Below are positions 58,708-64,000 of a stretch of DNA of 64,000 bases, in pieces. The stretch lies in contig JALIZF010001889.1 of the NCBI GenBank assembly GCA_029948255.1, positions 124,001-188,000 of the forward strand. The letters run 5' to 3'. The stretch's first letter is position 1. Every line of letters starts with the position of its first letter. Source of the DNA: Telmatactis stephensoni (taxonomy: Eukaryota; Cnidaria; Anthozoa; Actiniaria; Isophelliidae). Under the pieces are notes generated by a model. It had not been told where the DNA came from, ran no database searches, and saw nothing but the letters and a program-made list of their open reading frames with translations. A program made the position numbers and the translations under genes.

Positions 58708-59805
58708 CCAGGATTCATATTACCCCATCAAAGCATGTTTGGTAGCTGTGCGTGGTTGCTCTCTGAAGAGGATTGCAAACCGTGAAAGTATAAAGAGAAT
58801 GAGGACGGAACAAGTAAAAACTCTGTATTTCTTCGTCGTTAAATTCCCTCCCAAGGACAACCTAGCGGGCTGGCTCTGTGGGTTACAGAAAATTCTCGAT
58901 TTTTTAACCAAGCTTATCATTTTTAATTCATTTTTCCAAATAATTCTTTAATACAATATATATACGCAACGAATAAAAGTATCCCCAGACGTGCAATATT
59001 GTAGAAGCTAAGTGGAGAGAATAAATTTTATATTTGTCTCAAAGAAACCAGTTTTAATCTTAAGATACATTTTTATTATCGAATGTAACATGCGCATATA
59101 AACTCGTTTTGTGTCAGAGAATTTTCGGAGGATGAATACAAATTAATGTTTTTTGTTTTGTTTTGTTTTTAATTTGAGCAAACCCCTGTCAGCAGGACAA
59201 TATCTTCCTTGAATGGACTTTACAATCGGCTTGCGATCTACCAGACTTCAGTCTGCAGAGTCCGTGAAACAAGATTTCCCGTAACTTACCTAATGTATTC
59301 ACTATATATTTCTATTGTTCCTTAACTCGTGGATACCCGGATCCGCCCCGACAAGCCCCGCCTTTCGGTCACGTTTCCCTCCATGATTCAGTTAAGTCGA
59401 GTTTTTTGAACTTTGGACGAGCGGGAAAAAGAGGGTGATTTGAGAAGGCAAAGAGCACACGTACCCTCATTTTCCGAAAGGCGCTCAAACAATGGAATAA
59501 GCACCCCGAACATATATCACGCAGACATCAATACCAGTTTCGCTCTCTCTAGTCTACTCAGGCCGGCCGCGGTTAATGGGCAGGGTTGCCGGATCTCAGT
59601 TTGTCTACAAAACACATATAATTCAGTCGGTGCGATTACACAGAACAGGCCAGCCTGTTTCATATAATCAGGCCCTTAGTATCATAGTTTCTTGTTTATA
59701 CTGAGTCATGGAGGATTAATTAATGGTTAATATACTCCTTTACTGAAACTAGTGAGGTAATGAAATGCCACATTAACTTTTTAATAAAATGGAGGCATAA
59801 CGGAG

Positions 59806-59894
59806 CAGGGGTGGATTTAGGGGGATCGAGTGACTGCAGCAAAATAACGTATCACCGTAGCCACCCCCATTCAGAATTCCTGGATCCGCCCTTG
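59806..59894. mobile_element. 89-bp hAT-like remnant
   Basis: CAGGGGTGGATTTAGGGGG and the inverted CCTGGATCCGCCCTTG bound a short core. The ends match the 50-bp remnant at 56318. Confidence 0.7.
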
Positions 59895-61095
59895 CAGAGC
59901 AGACTCAAAAAGAGATTGTTATAAAATCCAGATACATCAATCTCGATGCATTTCGTACACATGCAAAGCAAATCATATGCATTTTCTTTAAGCGACATAT
60001 ACTCGATCGTGATATTTGATAATTTGTATGAAAATCTATTTGGGTGGCCTTGCTAGTCCCTCGCAGCCGTGTTTAGGGTTGGAATAGTAACTTCGCGCCT
60101 TCAAGAGAAACGCTATTCAAGAAGTTTTCAGTTTTGGTAGTGATGCTTCAATTGAAGCTGGGATCCGATATTGGTCCACGGAAAATAAAAACACAAAAAG
60201 GTGGAAATAAAATCCTTGGATACGGCGTGAGAATTCCTATCTGTTGACTCTTAGTGACAAACTTTGTCGTGACAACTGTTCAGTTTGAGCAAGAAAGGAT
60301 CATATTTTGTCTCCAAGAATGACAGTTTGCATTTGAGTGTTAGCTAAGAAAACATTTATTCGATATAGCCACGTTTACAGCTCACACATTACATCCTGAA
60401 AATATAACCAAAATACGCTATTACAGAATGGTTTTAAAACTTGCTTTGCTTAAACTGCTAAAATACTAGGACACAGGGTTCCCATTCCCTATTGGCAGAT
60501 TTCTTTTCTTCCCTCTCCCTTAAAAAGAAAAGGTTCGAGCGGGGAATTGAGGGTTCCCACTAACTTCCACGACTTTTCCCTAACTATTCAATCTCATTTT
60601 AACTAACTTTTCTCTGGACACAAATTTAGAACTATTCATCCGATGAAATCAAGGACTTTTACTTTGTGGAATTTTACAGCTGGCAAGCCGCAACTTGCCG
60701 AGAGGTTGCGCGCCTCTGACTGGAACTAATTTTGCGGGCTTTGAAATACCGTCAAGTCCGAATTGGAGTCTTTTAAACATTACTTCTAGTGACCTTGAAA
60801 AAAATCCAGATCCGGATCAGCTGTCCATCAAAATAGCACAAGGAGTCAAGCCTCTAATCGAACATGGGTTTCAGCCAATCAGATTGCAAGAAAATTGTTA
60901 GTGGTAAAAATTTATTTTCACTTTCCCGGTTGGATGACCCAAAAGATCGGGATTTAAACCATTTGTAAAAATTATAGCAATTCTTTTGATGACGTCATCC
61001 GATTACGTCAAGTTATGACGTCATTAATCTCAAGAAATTCCAGTTAACCCCACGTTTCACTGGTCGAATCCAAATTAGCTGAATTACAAAAAAAG

Positions 61096-61128
61096 GTTTC
61101 CCTAGCAACGAATGGTTTCCCTAGCAAC
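61096..61128. promoter_or_regulatory. Two X-box-like sites
   Basis: GTTTCCCTAGCAAC occurs at 61096-61109 and 61115-61128. It is close to the palindromic RFX X-box (GTTGCCATGGCAAC), matching at 11 of 14 positions. Position in a convergent intergenic region argues against a simple promoter role; a distal enhancer or a repeat-borne motif is possible. Confidence 0.3.
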
Positions 61129-61604
61129 GTAGATATCCCACCACCACCGCGTATATCCCACTGTGAACGGGCTCCAGGGAGCGAGAGAAGGGAGGAGGAG
61201 GAGGAGGGAAGGGGCGTTCCCAAAAAGAGGCTCCAAATTGACCCCGCCCCCGAAATTTAGGAATTGATCTTTTGCTGTAGATACGTGTATAAATTTTATT
61301 TAATTGTCGTTACTTTTAGTTAGTTTGGCTGCTGGAGTAGGAAAAAGGATGCTCTGCACAGTTTTTTGGGGGGGTGTTTGTGTTGGTGTGATAATGCTTT
61401 ATCATGCTTTCCTCGTGCCATCGAAACTTTTTCACGTCTGCTTTGCAGATAGTGAGAGAATAGTTTGATGAAGATGAAGTTCTCGAGATCTGTCACACAA
61501 AGTAGTGTTACTTGTCTCTGACATTTACCGTCTACAGAACGAGCTACTGTAATTACAGATGTGCTCACAGCGACCTTGGGTAAAATTACTGTACAAAATG
61601 AAGA

Positions 61605-62369
61605 CTACGAGTTTTGCTTCTGCTTCCACATTCTTGCCATCTGCAACAGCTTAAAGTTCGGTAAGTTGTCTTCGTCGTCTGGGAATATATAGTCATAATA
61701 TTCCTCCCAACCAGCGTCCGACTGCAAAGAGAAGGGGAAACATTAATTGAGCATTTCACCATAGCGTCACACAGATTGGCTGGGTTAATTCTACTCTTGA
61801 TTATAAGTTACTGAGTTTGTTAGGTGCATTGATCTAGTCCCATTTAGACGACGGGTTTTCTCCAAGTTATCCCTCGCCTAGCCTCCTCCGCGCAGTGCAT
61901 CGCCGTGAAGTTTTCTCTGGTCTTGGGCTTCCTGTTTAGGGAAGGTGGAAGAGGGGGAACGAGGAGAGTAGGTCCCCTCACGGTCTATATAACCAAAGGA
62001 AGCCCAAGGTGTTGGGAAGGAGGCTATCCCTAGCCAAAAGCCAATGTTCCGGTGTAATGACGAAATAATGCGCACTACATGTAAATGTTAGAGGACCTAT
62101 AGCAGGATTCACACTGAAACCGTGGAAAAGTCCATTATTTTCAATGCAACTTGATAATATCAAAATTTACAGCTTTTACAGATCCACTGGCTGAAGATCT
62201 TGATGTTTTCAGCTACCTTCAATTGAAAACGTTTTTGGCAAAAATAAAAAATTCCAAGACTTTCCATGTTTGTGCGAACTTAGTACATTGTATTGATAAA
62301 AATGCTCTGTGTCGACCTTGTCTCTATGCTACTATATCATAGTTTTTAACTATTACATTATTATTATTA

Positions 62370-62402
<33 letters not shown>

Positions 62403-63962
62403 CATTATTCGCTAAAAGGCAACACTTACCCCATCGTTTGCTTGAACCTTTCGTCTCTTTTTCACTCGTCGCGGCATCTTGTTTTTAACAAGTTCTTTAC
62501 TAGATTCATCATCACCTTCGTCCTGATAAAGAAAACATGTAAAGATAATTTTGTTGGGACGATGTCGTTCATCTCGACTCTACCCTTGATAGAGAAGGGT
62601 ATTGCGTACAGCAGTCAATATTATGCAACTTCAGTCAGTACAACTGTCGGGACCACACCTTAACTCATCACATCCTTGTCGCACCCCTAACGACACTCCA
62701 CTTCTAGTTCAGCTTTAGAGATTTAGAGTATCAAACTAGACAAGATACAAGGGCTGAAATTTAGAGTACAGGAAATAGGTTTTGCTCTTAGCGTTTGGGT
62801 CCATTTTGCTTGTTTAGAGTCACGGTTTGTTTTCTACCACTTCATTAACACCAACCTCGAATTCCTTCCAAGCTTCTAGTAGCATGACACGTTCTTCTTT
62901 GTTTTCAATATTCTTTAGTTGTTTGTCTGCACGTTTGTAGATATTTCTAGTGAAGAAGAAATAGTAAAACTGTGATGTTACATTGCTTTTTAACCAAAAG
63001 AACCATCTTACGCCCAACCTCATCCAACACATCTTGGATGGCAAAAGCCACTTTAAACAAACCAGCATCACTCTTTATCTTTGACAGTGATGGAGAAAGC
63101 CGTTCAACCAAAAGTTGTCGAACTGTTTGGACGACAATGGAAAAAGGTGTTCAAACGAACCAATCGAAGTCTGACCCAAGTCTGGTCAAACAATTCTAAA
63201 TACAGTGAAATCTCCTTAAAGCGGGCACTAAAGGACCAATGAAAAGTGCACGTAATACAGAGGTGTGTGTTTTATAGAGGTTTCCCCGTCTCTTTCGCTT
63301 GCCTCTTCTCCTCCCTCTTTAAATTTTAAAAGTCAGGTTAACTGAGGCACAAACCTCGCTTGTTCTCTGCATCCCTCCACGCCAGTTGAGGTTTCAAACT
63401 GTCCATAACTTATCCAAACCTAAAAACAATTGATACAGATGAAACAATATATAAGAAAAAAATCAAATCTTAGTTATGATGCTCTCATTACTCTATCATC
63501 TTATGACCAAAGGACAACAAAGAAGAACGTAAAGATCGAACTAACTGTAGCATCATTTTTTGCGCAAACATCGCATGAACAAGGAGCAATAAAATAGGAT
63601 GACGGCAGACAAGCTTTAACTTTTTTTCTTGTGCAAAAAATGTCACTGATTCACTTCGCTTCAACATCTTGGATTTCTGTGAAGGGGAGACAATTAGCAT
63701 AGAAATTAAATTTCTAACCAAGACTTCTGTTAACCTTCTCTGCAGATTTCACTCTCTGAAGTAACCAACATATAAAACATTAGGTTAGGCCGCTTTTTCA
63801 TTTTTCCTCCATATCTCTATAGTAGTAGAATCCTGTTTTTTATTTCCCAGACATGCTAACCTTAACGTGATTGGTTCTTTGAAGCAATCGTTCATACAAA
63901 TCTCGTGCTTTGTCGTATTCTTCTTGGTTAATTTCAAAATCAATGTATGCCTTCCATAAAAC
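61605..63962 (-). CDS. CRNKL1: Crooked neck-like pre-mRNA splicing factor, C-terminal part
   Basis: CRNKL1 (Clf1/Syf3) is a HAT-repeat scaffold of the spliceosome's NineTeen complex in the nucleus. Five exons of its 3' end lie on the minus strand: 63962-63861, 63419-63355, 62946-62856, 62522-62430, 61721-61605; 468 nt, 155 residues to the stop at 61605-61607. HAT repeats read [20 protein letters not shown] and VWISYGQFE. After them come a Lys-rich stretch ([12 protein letters not shown]) and the family's C-terminal block [19 protein letters not shown] ending in [14 protein letters not shown]. The tail is shorter than in vertebrates. The phase enters at 0 at 63962, so the next upstream exon lies beyond the window's right edge. 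All introns are GT-AG. Confidence 0.95.
62346..62407. repeat. (ATT)n microsatellite
   Basis: About 20 ATT units in the last CRNKL1 intron, about 25 bp past an exon donor. Confidence 0.92.
63201..63290. mobile_element. Tigger-like fragment
   Basis: TACAGTGAAATCTCCTTAAA resembles the end of the element at 2874, followed by GCGGGCACTAAAGGACCAAT and GAGGTGTGTGTTTTATAGAG. The opposite terminus is missing, so it is truncated. In a CRNKL1 intron. Confidence 0.5.
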
Positions 63963-64000
63963 CTAAAATGTAAATCAAGTTAAATTAAATGTACTGCTGA

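Larger units (their letters stand above)
58708..61604. other. POLH-CRNKL1 intergenic region
   Basis: The two genes converge on this 2.9 kb stretch. I see no further exon. It holds a hAT-like remnant (59806-59894), a pair of TTTCCCTAGCAAC words (61096-61128) and a GGAGGAGGAGG tract (61190-61210). The open frames at 59413-59667 and 60695-60901 have no domain I recognise. Confidence 0.6.

Noticed and set aside
59413..59667. 84-residue open frame after POLH
   Set aside because: No domain, no splice context and composition like the surrounding intergenic DNA.
63000..63190. Possible CRNKL1 exon with donor-like CGTAAGATGG on the minus strand
   Set aside because: The junction between exons 63355-63419 and 62856-62946 already completes the codon AGA and matches the family, leaving no missing protein segment.

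Overview
This is animal nuclear DNA: AT-rich, intron-dense, and packed with small transposable elements. The gene content (FUT8, MAX, PPP5C, ASPP, POLH, CRNKL1 orthologues) shows a metazoan. The very high similarity to vertebrate proteins, the deeply kept intron positions and the style of the repeats suggest an early-branching animal, most likely an anthozoan cnidarian (coral or anemone). That placement is an inference, not proof.

Layout, left to right. 1-3.2 kb: noncoding DNA with simple repeats and a pogo/Tigger-like MITE. 3.28-8.64 kb (-): FUT8, four coding exons, complete. 8.99-17.34 kb: two direct copies of a 2.2 kb noncoding element that bracket the first three exons of an unrecognised coiled-coil gene (+, 11.3-14.9 kb); intron 2 of this gene holds a 1.5 kb array of 22-bp units. 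17.3-26 kb: a transposon graveyard of nested TIR elements, tRNA-derived SINE pieces, hairpins and microsatellites. 26.15-31.35 kb (+): MAX, five exons, complete. 31.4-33.4 kb: hairpin MITE, a 151-nt G homopolymer and diverged repeats. 33.46-42.85 kb (+): PPP5C, sixteen exons, complete, with two introns that carry U12 (minor spliceosome) signals. 43.6-52.8 kb (-): ASPP (the p53-binding PP1 subunit family), eleven exons, complete. 53.17-58.71 kb (+): POLH (translesion polymerase eta), nine exons, complete; ASPP and POLH start codons lie 367 bp apart, head to head. 58.7-61.6 kb: intergenic with repeats. 61.6-64 kb (-): the 3' end of CRNKL1, running off the right edge.

The genes are separate housekeeping and regulatory genes rather than an operon-like pathway. 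The one pairing with a plausible functional logic is the divergent ASPP/POLH pair, both linked to the p53/DNA-damage response in other animals. All exon coordinates were read by eye: splice sites were chosen so that the reading phase stays continuous and the protein follows the known family. The summed exon lengths are multiples of three for every gene modelled to both ends. The strongest unusual signals are the twin U12 introns of PPP5C, the intronic 22-bp array that repeats 5' splice-site-like words, and a 28-bp perfect palindrome flanked by a 7-bp target duplication that looks like a transposon reduced to its two ends.
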